Positions 14,281 through 20,381 of a stretch of DNA of 21,168 nt are shown here, piece by piece; the stretch's first letter is position 1; each line of letters opens with the position of its first letter. Source of the stretch: a virus. The translations under genes and the position numbers were made by a program. Where the stretch lies: positions 1 to 21,168 of IMG/VR virus record IMGVR_UViG_3300006868_000148. One strand, given 5' to 3'. The notes beneath the pieces are model-generated. The model worked only from the letters and a program-made list of their open reading frames with translations, was not told the origin of the DNA and made no database searches.

Positions 14281-14891
14281 AGAAGCACCAAAACATCATT
14301 GAACCACAATCGTGGGCAGTGTATGACTCTCTATTACCTAGAGAGTTGTGTGATGCTATTGTGGAGCACTTTGCTAATCTTCCTGTACAAGCAGGGACAG
14401 CACATGCTCACAAAGGACATCGTAGGTGTGGATTGACTTGGACCAGTCCAGATACTTGGATTGGTCCATTCTTGTGGAAATACATACAACAGACCAATGA
14501 TCGTGTGTTTCAGTATGATATTACTGACACACATATGACTGAGATACATCAACTTGAGTATCGCCCTGGTCACTACTATCATTGGCATGTTGATGATAAC
14601 ATCAGCAACCACATACAATATGCTCCACCACCATTCGGTGTGGCAAGACAAGACATCACAGAGTATGTACGTAAACTATCATTCTCACTCCAATTAACTG
14701 ATCCTAGTGAGTATACTGGTGGTGACGTACAAATCATTGATGATACAGGTGGCAGAGGTATGCTGACAATACCCAAAGAACGTGGTACACTGTGTATATT
14801 CGACTCTAGGACACGTCATAGAGTCAAACCAGTGAAGACTGGTAAACGTTTTGTATTAGTTGGTTGGGTATTAGGACCACGATGGAAGTAA
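14277..14891 (+). CDS. 2-oxoglutarate/Fe(II)-dependent oxygenase (204 aa), copy 4, PKHD-like
   Basis: It starts by an ATGA overlap with the helical 71-aa gene. The iron triad is H104-V-D106 and H181, with R191 ten residues later for 2-oxoglutarate. The context H-W-H-V-D-D and the segment R-K-L-S-F-S-L-Q-L-T-D-P-S-E-Y-T-G-G-D match PKHD-type hydroxylases such as the PiuC group. This is the best preserved of the four copies. Substrate unknown; hydroxylation of a protein or metabolite in the infected cell is the likely chemistry. Confidence 0.9.
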   Translation: MKKHQNIIEPQSWAVYDSLLPRELCDAIVEHFANLPVQAGTAHAHKGHRRCGLTWTSPDTWIGPFLWKYIQQTNDRVFQYDITDTHMTEIHQLEYRPGHYYHWHVDDNISNHIQYAPPPFGVARQDITEYVRKLSFSLQLTDPSEYTGGDVQIIDDTGGRGMLTIPKERGTLCIFDSRTRHRVKPVKTGKRFVLVGWVLGPRWK

Positions 14892-15043
14892 ATATTGAAT
14901 TAGGTGAAGATCTACAGCTAGAGTACGAGTCATGGTTAGCGGTGAAAGAATCGTTAGGCATCGAGCGTACCATCAACAATTTCCTCTATTACACTCACAA
15001 TTATGGTACGTTCGCTAATCCCCGTATTCCTGACGATAGCTAG
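14882..15043 (+). CDS. Small unknown protein overlapping a protease gene (53 aa)
   Basis: The ATG at 14882 overlaps the oxygenase end by 10 bases, and the frame runs to TAG at 15041. The sequence has an acidic helical N-terminal half with L-Q-L-E-Y-E-S-W-L-A and ends in a polar tail. The last 41 bases overlap the next gene in another frame. No family recognised. Confidence 0.6.
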   Translation: MEVNIELGEDLQLEYESWLAVKESLGIERTINNFLYYTHNYGTFANPRIPDDS

Positions 15044-15683
15044 TCTAGGAGTGGCAAACTTCGCTCTCGCTAATGAGACTAAACTCACCAAGGGTTTTTA
15101 TTCCTATGATGCCATGGGATGTATGATCCTTCGTGAGTGTACTGATGATGTTAAAGAAGTGTCCAGTATGTTAGACATCTCATCTAACTATGAGAACATG
15201 GAATCATTCACCTCAGTAACAGCAGAGTTCAACAACATGCTCTCATCACTAGATGATGTTGGTGTGAAAGTGTTCCTTGCTGATGAGAAGTATTTCCCTG
15301 CTGGTCACCGTGGTGTATATCACACAGTGTCCAACAACTTCTTCTTGAATAAAGCATACATGGACAATCCTGGTGTGTTGATGACGGTGATGAGGCATGA
15401 AGGTTGGCATGCAGCACAAGATTGTATGGCAGGTAGCATCAAGAATAGTATGATTGCTATCATTTTACCTGAAGAGGACGTGCCGCCACTGTGGCGTGAG
15501 CTGGTAGAGCGTTCGTATCCTGCCTCAGCGGTCCCCTGGGAGGCAGAGGCAACCTGGGCAGGCAAGACAGAGGGAATGACCATGAAGGCGCTCCAAGCGT
15601 GTGCTGAGGGTAGCATGTGGGAGACCTATGAGCCAACCCCGCTCACCCGTCAATGGTTAGAGGAGGAGGGATTCATAAAGTAA
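15003..15683 (+). CDS. Signal-peptide zinc-metalloprotease-like protein (226 aa)
   Basis: The N-terminus (residues 1-23: MVR, then a hydrophobic stretch ending A-L-A) is a good signal peptide with cleavage after A23, so the mature part would leave the cytoplasm. H132-E133-G-W-H136 is an HExxH zinc motif; E180 or E182 in the following W-E-A-E-A-T segment could be the third ligand. Several cysteines suggest disulfides. The 226 residues suit a small peptidase. A role in the envelope, cell wall or defence against other phages is possible but not shown. The last third is markedly more GC-rich than the first (about 67% against 42% in sample 60-base stretches). Confidence 0.75.
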   Translation: MVRSLIPVFLTIASLGVANFALANETKLTKGFYSYDAMGCMILRECTDDVKEVSSMLDISSNYENMESFTSVTAEFNNMLSSLDDVGVKVFLADEKYFPAGHRGVYHTVSNNFFLNKAYMDNPGVLMTVMRHEGWHAAQDCMAGSIKNSMIAIILPEEDVPPLWRELVERSYPASAVPWEAEATWAGKTEGMTMKALQACAEGSMWETYEPTPLTRQWLEEEGFIK

Positions 15684-16012
15684 TGTACTACGATACTATT
15701 CGTTGTTCCTATGATCTAGGACCTGGATTCTGGAATAGGAATCTACATACCAAAGAACTATCACAGTCCTGTGGATGCTACTGGATTAGTCCAGCAGGTG
15801 AATTGTATGAAGTTGATTACACAGGCACCCAAGAGTTCGTAGACAATGATAGAATGCCATACAGATCTAACGGTCAGCATGGTAGAGTAACACCAGTGGA
15901 CATTACAACCACAATTAAAGTAACACCTGCTAAGTGGGATGCTCATTATGCTAAGTGTCCCACATGTTGGGTCACACTATTCCACGGCAAAATAGTAGAA
16001 TTCACGTCATGA
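15683..16012 (+). CDS. Unknown beta-rich protein (109 aa)
   Basis: The start is ATG 15683 overlapping the previous TAA (TAATG); the in-frame extension back to 15653 lies inside the protease gene. The product is rich in Tyr, Trp, Gly and Thr, with strands such as G-C-Y-W-I-S-P-A-G-E-L-Y-E-V-D-Y, and four Cys, including a C-P-T-C pair near the C-terminus. Looks like a small beta protein, possibly metal- or disulfide-stabilised. It ends by an ATGA overlap with the next gene. Confidence 0.65.
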   Translation: MYYDTIRCSYDLGPGFWNRNLHTKELSQSCGCYWISPAGELYEVDYTGTQEFVDNDRMPYRSNGQHGRVTPVDITTTIKVTPAKWDAHYAKCPTCWVTLFHGKIVEFTS

Positions 16013-16305
16013 TCAAAGTAACTCAAGAAAATGAAACAACCTTCACGATCGAGTGGGACGAAAAAGACCCAGGCGAAAGTATCTTCAACTCGTTCACGGA
16101 GCAAGACTTCATCGACCTCCTCCAATACTACTGTGAGCAAGAACTCTCGAAGCTCGAGTACTCAGAAAGCTTTAGCAAAAAATCTAGAGAAACTAACGAC
16201 AAAATCGAAGAACTCACGGAGCACTTCTTCGAAGACCCGTACCTCCAAGCAACAAACGAAGACACCTACGGTATCTACCACCAAGAAAACAACGAAGCGC
16301 CGTAA
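16009..16305 (+). CDS. Conserved-type small acidic protein (98 aa), dual-coded region
   Basis: The ATG at 16009 overlaps the previous stop (ATGA). The opening V-T-Q-E-N-E-T-T-F-T-I-E-W-D-E and the S-I-F-N-S-F-T-E-Q-D-F-I-D-L-L helix resemble a small protein I recall from T4-like cyanophages. Nearly all codons with T at the second position end in C (TTC, ATC, CTC), unlike neighbouring genes. That keeps the +1 frame free of stop codons and rich in Ser and Thr. It overlaps the 155-aa frame over 275 bases. Confidence 0.7.
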   Translation: MIKVTQENETTFTIEWDEKDPGESIFNSFTEQDFIDLLQYYCEQELSKLEYSESFSKKSRETNDKIEELTEHFFEDPYLQATNEDTYGIYHQENNEAP

Positions 16306-16498
16306 GGATGCGGAAGTTTCCGTAACTAACTCACGGAAGATAGAATTGTTTCCGTATGTGGAGACATTCCCATACTTCTTAGAAGACAAAACAGAGAACA
16401 AAAAATGTTGGTTTACCTGCTATGATCATGCGAGAAAGTACATCGAACGATACAACCCCAGTTACAAGTTATACTATTACACTGGAGGAGGAAAGTGA
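16031..16498 (+). CDS. Basic Ser/Thr/Lys-rich protein overprinted on its neighbour (155 aa)
   Basis: A different frame from the 98-aa gene, starting at ATG 16031 and running on for 193 bases past its end. Residues 1-95 are low-complexity, basic and rich in Ser, Thr, Lys and Arg, like a disordered nucleic-acid-binding tail. Residues about 96-155 look like a folded domain (E-L-F-P-Y-V-E-T-F-P-Y-F; C-W-F-T-C-Y-D-H-A-R-K-Y-I). The C-terminal part is in sequence that no other frame explains, so at least that part is likely real; the long N-terminal extension may have arisen by overprinting. It overlaps the AbrB-like gene by 77 bases. Confidence 0.55.
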   Translation: MKQPSRSSGTKKTQAKVSSTRSRSKTSSTSSNTTVSKNSRSSSTQKALAKNLEKLTTKSKNSRSTSSKTRTSKQQTKTPTVSTTKKTTKRRKDAEVSVTNSRKIELFPYVETFPYFLEDKTENKKCWFTCYDHARKYIERYNPSYKLYYYTGGGK

Positions 16499-16619
16499 TG
16501 ATCTAGTCCTGCCTATTCCTGAAGATATTCTTAAGGAATTGGGGTGGGAAGAGGATGATGAACTAGAATGGGATATAAATGAAGATAACAACTCAATCAT
16601 TCTGAGGAAAGTACAATGA
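16422..16619 (+). CDS. AbrB/MazE-like small DNA-binding protein (65 aa)
   Basis: The ATG at 16422 starts inside the previous frame. From residue 16 onward it reads T-S-Y-T-I-T-L-E-E, then L-V-L-P-I-P-E-D-I-L-K-E-L-G-W, then D-E-L-E-W and S-I-I-L-R-K-V. This is the swapped-hairpin (SpoVT-AbrB) pattern of strand, helix, strand that binds DNA as a dimer. It is acidic, unlike many AbrB proteins. Such proteins regulate transcription or act as antitoxins; no toxin gene is apparent next to it. Ends by an ATGA overlap with the next gene. Confidence 0.75.
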   Translation: MIMRESTSNDTTPVTSYTITLEEESDDLVLPIPEDILKELGWEEDDELEWDINEDNNSIILRKVQ

Positions 16620-16786
16620 CCGATGCCGAGAAATGGAACAGGGGACTAGATCTGTTCATCGAGAGCGTACACAAACCTGATTCCGCGCTCAGGCAGTGTG
16701 CTCACAACCAGGAATGTTACCATGAGCTCATGTGGGTACGTGAGAATGTGCTACAATACCTGAAGACACTACGATGGCAAGAATGA
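16616..16786 (+). CDS. Unknown small protein (56 aa)
   Basis: It starts by an ATGA overlap with the AbrB-like gene and ends by an overlap with the next. The sequence is helical, with two cysteines and three tryptophans, and reads as a normal soluble small protein. No family recognised. Confidence 0.6.
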   Translation: MTDAEKWNRGLDLFIESVHKPDSALRQCAHNQECYHELMWVRENVLQYLKTLRWQE

Positions 16787-16995
16787 AAACTATGTGGGAG
16801 CGTTACTTACGGTGGTCTGATCGTATTAACGCTCCTTTTTATCGTCACAAGCATAGATTACTACTCTATGTGGCACTCTCACAAACTGTTATCGTGACGG
16901 TAGGACTACTCAATCTATTCAGACCACAAGCATCTGTTACATCAATCTGTCAACAACAATACAACGGAACAACCATTTGCTATTGCCAACGATGA
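16774..16995 (+). CDS. Small single-span membrane protein (73 aa; 70 aa if started at 16783)
   Basis: The ATGs at 16774 and 16783 are both possible; the second gives the ATGA overlap usual in this operon. A basic N-terminal part (R-Y-L-R-W; K-H-R) is followed by one hydrophobic helix (about residues 28-48), then a polar tail with C-Y-C near the end. Topology by the positive-inside rule places the N-terminus in the cytoplasm. Function unknown. Confidence 0.65.
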   Translation: MARMKTMWERYLRWSDRINAPFYRHKHRLLLYVALSQTVIVTVGLLNLFRPQASVTSICQQQYNGTTICYCQR

Positions 16996-17486
16996 AAGAG
17001 TTTGATTATGAACTGGATTACAAACAACTTGACTTCACAGATCCAGACACTCGTAGACTTTATCGTATTGGAAGGGGAGAGCAAGGAGTTCTATTGGTTC
17101 GCCCTTATACAGACATTATTTGTGCTCATTGGCGATTTAGAACCCCTGACATAGCATTACAATCAGCCACACAAATCTATGCTATGTTCCAACGATATAT
17201 GGATCAAGAAGATTTCATTGGCATGGATATGTGTCGTAAGTTCCTTGAGATGGGGTTCACACGGTCTAGAAGGTATGCCAACCACTCTTCAGGTAGGAAG
17301 TATGCCACGAAACCGCCATACTACCATACAGGCGATCGTGGAGGGGCACCAGTATTGCCACAAGATCCTGACTGTTTAGTAAATGAAAAGGCACAGTGTG
17401 CTAAGATTTTTAAAACTTATCGTGACAGGGCTGCCAAACACCCAATCTATGTTACAATGAGGAAAACCTGGAGATCCAATGAATAA
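16992..17486 (+). CDS. DUF4385 family protein (164 aa)
   Basis: The start is ATG 16992, overlapping the previous TGA as ATGA; the frame continues back to 16977 but without a better signal. The family signature is strong: Y-R-I-G-R-G-E-Q-G-V-L near residues 24-34, H-W-R-F-R-T-P-D-I-A, then D-F-I-G-M-D-M-C-R-K-F-L-E-M-G, and T-R-S-R-R-Y-A-N-H near residues 89-97. DUF4385 proteins occur in bacteria and T4-like cyanophages; I know of no established function. Many conserved Arg, Trp and His residues suggest an enzyme or nucleic-acid binder. Confidence 0.85.
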   Translation: MKEFDYELDYKQLDFTDPDTRRLYRIGRGEQGVLLVRPYTDIICAHWRFRTPDIALQSATQIYAMFQRYMDQEDFIGMDMCRKFLEMGFTRSRRYANHSSGRKYATKPPYYHTGDRGGAPVLPQDPDCLVNEKAQCAKIFKTYRDRAAKHPIYVTMRKTWRSNE

Positions 17487-17658
17487 CGACTACGATAGGG
17501 AGAACACTCCCTCTCACATCACACTAGATGAACAACTAGAGATTGACACTGAACTCACTGAGTTACACACTCGTTATGATAGACTCATCGAGAAAGTATA
17601 TCTAATGGGGTATAAAAAAGGACTCCTACATAATCAAAACACGCCACACTTCCCATGA
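17479..17658 (+). CDS. Unknown small protein (59 aa)
   Basis: It overlaps the DUF4385 gene by 8 bases and the following gene by ATGA. The sequence is polar and acidic at first (D-E-Q-L-E-I-D-T-E-L), helical in the middle, and ends in a His/Pro-rich tail. The helical part has coiled-coil-like Leu spacing. No family recognised. Confidence 0.6.
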   Translation: MNNDYDRENTPSHITLDEQLEIDTELTELHTRYDRLIEKVYLMGYKKGLLHNQNTPHFP

Positions 17659-17834
17659 CACAACGACAATGGCAAGAAGTAGAAGCAATTGTTCGTAGAG
17701 AACAACAACGTGCTCTACAACATATGAACATGGTTTATTACAAAGAACTAGGTGAGATCCTAAATCATTTGTGGGATCCTGCTCATTGTGAACCATCAGC
17801 CTTATCATGTAAAGATCACCTCACTGACGAATGA
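17655..17834 (+). CDS. Unknown small protein (59 aa)
   Basis: It begins and ends by ATGA overlaps. An N-terminal helix rich in Gln and Arg (W-Q-E-V-E-A-I-V-R-R-E-Q-Q-R) is followed by a second helix and a tail with two cysteines. A positively charged face could bind nucleic acid, but this is only a guess. Confidence 0.6.
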   Translation: MTQRQWQEVEAIVRREQQRALQHMNMVYYKELGEILNHLWDPAHCEPSALSCKDHLTDE

Positions 17835-18262
17835 CTTACGAAGCAGAAGTACAATTTAAGTTCGATGCAACTTTCACACCAACCTATGGGACATCCTCCT
17901 GGACTTCAGATGATTTTATCCCTGAGGAACATTATCTCATCACTGCACCAGCAGCAGATCTTAACTGTAAGCAGTATTTCAAACTATTTGAAAAGTTTCT
18001 CCTCTGTGTAGGAATGGACCCTGTGTCTATTCGTAGTGGTGCTATGTCACTGGTCTTCAATGATTACACTAATGAAGAAGACCAACGTAAGGTCTGTAAA
18101 GAGTATGAACTGACCATGGATGAGGACCTGGAGAAGAAATACCAGGAGTTTATGAAGCGTGATGCTCAATGGGCTAAGATGAATGCTCATTATGAGAAGA
18201 ACTTTGGTAGTGAACCAAAGATCAAAGGTGATCACACTGATAGTCCGTGGGATTCAGAATGA
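17831..18262 (+). CDS. Unknown protein (143 aa)
   Basis: It starts by an ATGA overlap. The N-terminal 60 residues are beta-rich (E-V-Q-F-K-F-D-A-T-F) with a S-S-W-T motif; a hydrophobic stretch around residues 49-75 leads to a highly charged helical C-terminal half rich in Glu and Lys. No family recognised. Length, codon use and coupling make it a clear gene. Confidence 0.75.
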   Translation: MTYEAEVQFKFDATFTPTYGTSSWTSDDFIPEEHYLITAPAADLNCKQYFKLFEKFLLCVGMDPVSIRSGAMSLVFNDYTNEEDQRKVCKEYELTMDEDLEKKYQEFMKRDAQWAKMNAHYEKNFGSEPKIKGDHTDSPWDSE

Positions 18263-18465
18263 ACTACACTAAAGAACAACTAGTTAATGCTCTCGTTAGA
18301 GAGTATGAGTTCCTATGTCATGATGATTTCGATCCTGAGCTTGATATGTCAATCAGTGAGTATCGAGTCATGATGGAAGAAATGAGCCTTGATGAGTTAG
18401 TATTAGAAACTGGCACTGATCAAGAGTTCACGCTAGATCAATTCATGGAGACATATAGTGACTGA
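18259..18465 (+). CDS. Unknown acidic helical protein (68 aa)
   Basis: Start ATG 18259 overlaps the previous stop as ATGA; the frame extends four codons further back without a signal. Strongly acidic and helical, with repeated Glu, Asp and Met. It overlaps the following GTG-start gene by 8 bases. Confidence 0.6.
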   Translation: MNYTKEQLVNALVREYEFLCHDDFDPELDMSISEYRVMMEEMSLDELVLETGTDQEFTLDQFMETYSD

Positions 18466-18616
18466 AGAAGAAAGAAAAGCATTGGAAGCACTTGATAAAC
18501 TCTATGAGGAGAATGGTGATGCGATGACGAGACTTGCTGAAGATGAGTATGTAGAAGACCCTTGGAATCTACAACCACGCCAACCTATGATACCAGTGAA
18601 GAAGCAAAATGACTGA
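18458..18616 (+). CDS. Unknown small acidic protein, GTG start (52 aa)
   Basis: The frame opens at GTG 18458 inside the previous gene's end and closes at 18616; no ATG fits better, the first in-frame one being at codon 23. Very acidic at the N-terminus (T-E-E-E-E-R), then N-G-D-A-M-T and a Pro-rich tail with W-N-L-Q-P. Overlap with both neighbours supports it. Confidence 0.5.
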   Translation: MTEEERKALEALDKLYEENGDAMTRLAEDEYVEDPWNLQPRQPMIPVKKQND

Positions 18617-18836
18617 ACATGAAATAGGATTTAAAGAGTTTCGTAATGGTGTAGCACTCACTCTTGGTGTTGTTGGTGTTGCTATGCTATTCATTGCTAT
18701 ACTATCAAACAACACACCAATCAATGAATCATCATTTGAAGTGGTTGATAAGTACAAAGGATGTGATATAATTAGATATGCTCCCAATCAGGCAGCAACA
18801 TACAAGTATTTCATGTATTGTGAGAAGAACAAATGA
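18609..18836 (+). CDS. Small single-span membrane protein (75 aa)
   Basis: The ATG overlaps the preceding gene's end by 8 bases. Residues about 14-33 form one hydrophobic helix rich in Gly, Val, Leu and Ile. The tail, with D-K-Y-K-G-C-D-I-I-R-Y and Y-F-M-Y-C, carries two cysteines and probably lies outside the cytoplasm. No signal-peptidase site is clear, so it is likely a membrane anchor rather than secreted. It ends by an ATGA overlap. Confidence 0.7.
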   Translation: MTEHEIGFKEFRNGVALTLGVVGVAMLFIAILSNNTPINESSFEVVDKYKGCDIIRYAPNQAATYKYFMYCEKNK

Positions 18837-19201
18837 CTATCCCTGACTTTCAAACTGAAGACCACCAACAAGAGTTTGAACTACTCTTTGAACAGAAAGC
18901 CCAGGTCTACATCAACATGATGAATAAAGTGAAAGAATTGATGTATGGTCCATCTAGCAATTATTCTAATCTCCCTGGCACATGTCTTGAAGTAGTAAAA
19001 GACATCACACAATCACTGGTCTATGATGTAGAGTATGCTTTCAAAGATGCTCACCCAGAGTATAAGAATAGTGAGGATGAACTGTTCATTCCCTATCGCT
19101 CATTTAAAGAGAATGTACTAGAAGCATTGAATGAAGCCCTCACACCCTATGATCTACATCATAAAGAAACTCTACATGATATCTCACTGGGAGGCAAATA
19201 A
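18833..19201 (+). CDS. Unknown protein (122 aa)
   Basis: It starts by an ATGA overlap and its last base is shared with the next gene's ATG (TAATG). The protein is acidic, helical and aromatic-rich, with a Q-E-F-E-L-L-F-E-Q-K start and an F-I-P-Y-R-S-F-K-E-N segment. No membrane segment or signal peptide. No family recognised. Confidence 0.7.
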   Translation: MTIPDFQTEDHQQEFELLFEQKAQVYINMMNKVKELMYGPSSNYSNLPGTCLEVVKDITQSLVYDVEYAFKDAHPEYKNSEDELFIPYRSFKENVLEALNEALTPYDLHHKETLHDISLGGK

Positions 19202-19377
19202 TGTATGAAGAACTAAATTGTTTTGAAGAAGCACTGAAACACTTCGGCACAAGAGTAGAAATCATTACTGCTATGGAAATGGCACGTAAGATCTCTGCTG
19301 AAGATGCTTATCAAATGATCAAGGATGAACTTAAAGATGTGAAGAAATGCCGTAAACAATTCAACAAAAATGATTAG
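19201..19377 (+). CDS. Unknown helical protein (58 aa)
   Basis: TAATG overlap with the preceding gene. The sequence E-E-L-N-C-F-E-E-A-L-K-H-F-G leads to E-I-I-T-A-M-E-M-A-R-K and a Lys-rich end. The pattern of two or three helices with a G-T-R turn could be a small helical bundle. It overlaps a tiny membrane peptide by 8 bases. Confidence 0.6.
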   Translation: MYEELNCFEEALKHFGTRVEIITAMEMARKISAEDAYQMIKDELKDVKKCRKQFNKND

Positions 19378-19450
19378 CACTCTCTTCATACTATTCTTCA
19401 TACTCACACTAACAATCACAATGGAGATGACATGGGGTGTCAAGAAGTAA
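19370..19450 (+). CDS. 26-aa hydrophobic membrane micropeptide
   Basis: ATG 19370 to TAA 19450, overlapping the gene before by 8 bases and the gene after by 14. Residues 4-17 are almost all Leu, Ile, Phe and Thr, then W-G-V-K-K closes with a positive end. This is the layout of a one-helix membrane micropeptide. It fits the gene spacing of the operon, which leaves no room otherwise. Function unknown. Confidence 0.45.
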   Translation: MISTLFILFFILTLTITMEMTWGVKK

Positions 19451-19655
19451 ATACTCACGTGGTGGACTAGAACCATCATCTATTAACATACTACGTTTAA
19501 TATCAGAATTAGAAGGTTGCTATCAATTAACCAAATACATGGCATTTGATGATGACAATACTATCATCAATGATATGAAACAACGATACTACAAACTATA
19601 CTACCAAACTGTTAAACAAGAGAAGAGTAATGTATCAAGTACAAACATGGGATGA
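19437..19655 (+). CDS. Unknown basic small protein, GTG start (72 aa)
   Basis: The GTG at 19437 overlaps the micropeptide; no ATG is near the beginning of the frame. The sequence starts S-R-S-K-Y-S-R-G-G, then a helix with L-R-L-I-S-E-L-E-G-C-Y-Q-L, and ends with Lys/Tyr-rich segments. No recognised family. The overlap of 26 bases with the next gene supports close coupling. Confidence 0.6.
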   Translation: MSRSKYSRGGLEPSSINILRLISELEGCYQLTKYMAFDDDNTIINDMKQRYYKLYYQTVKQEKSNVSSTNMG

Positions 19656-19788
19656 TGAGTTTAAATGTGTACGCTATCACTCTGTAGCTGATGCTATTGA
19701 CTATGATGATGCTGCTGATGTAGTTAGACACATGTACCCTAATGAACGACTCTTAGGTGTTACTTACACTTCAAATGAAAGACCTTAA
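19630..19788 (+). CDS. Unknown small acidic protein (52 aa)
   Basis: The ATG at 19630 follows AAGAG, a fair ribosome-binding site. The product has an A-D-A-I-D-Y-D-D-A-A-D-V-V run and looks like a small alpha/beta protein. It overlaps the previous frame by 26 bases and the HNH gene by 14. Confidence 0.55.
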   Translation: MYQVQTWDDEFKCVRYHSVADAIDYDDAADVVRHMYPNERLLGVTYTSNERP

Positions 19789-20371
19789 AGAAGTAATATA
19801 CAAAGGTCATGTGATGCCTGGGTATTATATTAATGAATGCTCAGAACTATTCACTACAAGAGTATCTGGCACAATGGGCATTAATCAACATACTAGAAAT
19901 AGATTATCATTACATGCTCATTGCTATGCTCAACCATTACGTCAGATAACAGGTGTCAAGTATAAGACAGGTAAAATACTTTATCGTCTTAAAACTAGAT
20001 ACACTCATTACGAACAATATAATATCCCAGGTAATGAAGTTGGTATACATGCTCATCGATTAGTAATGGAAACATATAATCCTTTCTATAATAATATACC
20101 TACTGACTTACAACCTTATTGGGATTCTCTTCCATCTATTGTACAAGAGTATATCTATAATGGTATGACTGTAGATCATATTAACCCAGATAAATCTAGA
20201 CCTGACTACAATTATCTCTCTAATCTACAGTGGTTAACACATAGAGAAAACATAGGTAAAAGTGATAAAGTATTATACGACTTTTCCACAGTTGCGGAAA
20301 AGGTTGTGGAAAAACCTGTGGAAAAAGAATGTATTAAAAAACATGGGGTAAGTGTTCTATCATTCATTTAA
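19775..20371 (+). CDS. HNH endonuclease, free-standing type (198 aa)
   Basis: Start ATG 19775 lies in the end of the previous gene; the frame extends six codons further back. The N-terminus has P-G-Y-Y-I-N (about 16-21), reminiscent of the NUMOD4 module. The HNH core is clear: A-H-R-L-V-M, then V-D-H135-I-N137, N150-L-Q-W, and H-R-E-N159. Such enzymes cut DNA at one site and often act as mobile homing endonucleases. The gene is A/T-rich. Its last 30 codons carry a V-E-K repeat encoded by the three TTTTCCACA-type sequences, an unusual addition to the usual family end. Confidence 0.8.
   Translation: MKDLKEVIYKGHVMPGYYINECSELFTTRVSGTMGINQHTRNRLSLHAHCYAQPLRQITGVKYKTGKILYRLKTRYTHYEQYNIPGNEVGIHAHRLVMETYNPFYNNIPTDLQPYWDSLPSIVQEYIYNGMTVDHINPDKSRPDYNYLSNLQWLTHRENIGKSDKVLYDFSTVAEKVVEKPVEKECIKKHGVSVLSFI
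20282..20325. other. Cluster of three TTTTCCACA (DnaA-box-like) sites
   Basis: TTTTCCACA at 20282-20290 on the + strand, and its reverse complement TGTGGAAAA at 20305-20313 and 20317-20325. This is the DnaA-box sequence reported for cyanobacteria. All three are exact, within 44 bases; the last two are 12 bases apart. They lie inside the HNH gene, where they spell a V-E-K repeat, so protein-level duplication is an alternative explanation. Confidence 0.55.
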
Positions 20372-20381
20372 ATGTCTTAGA

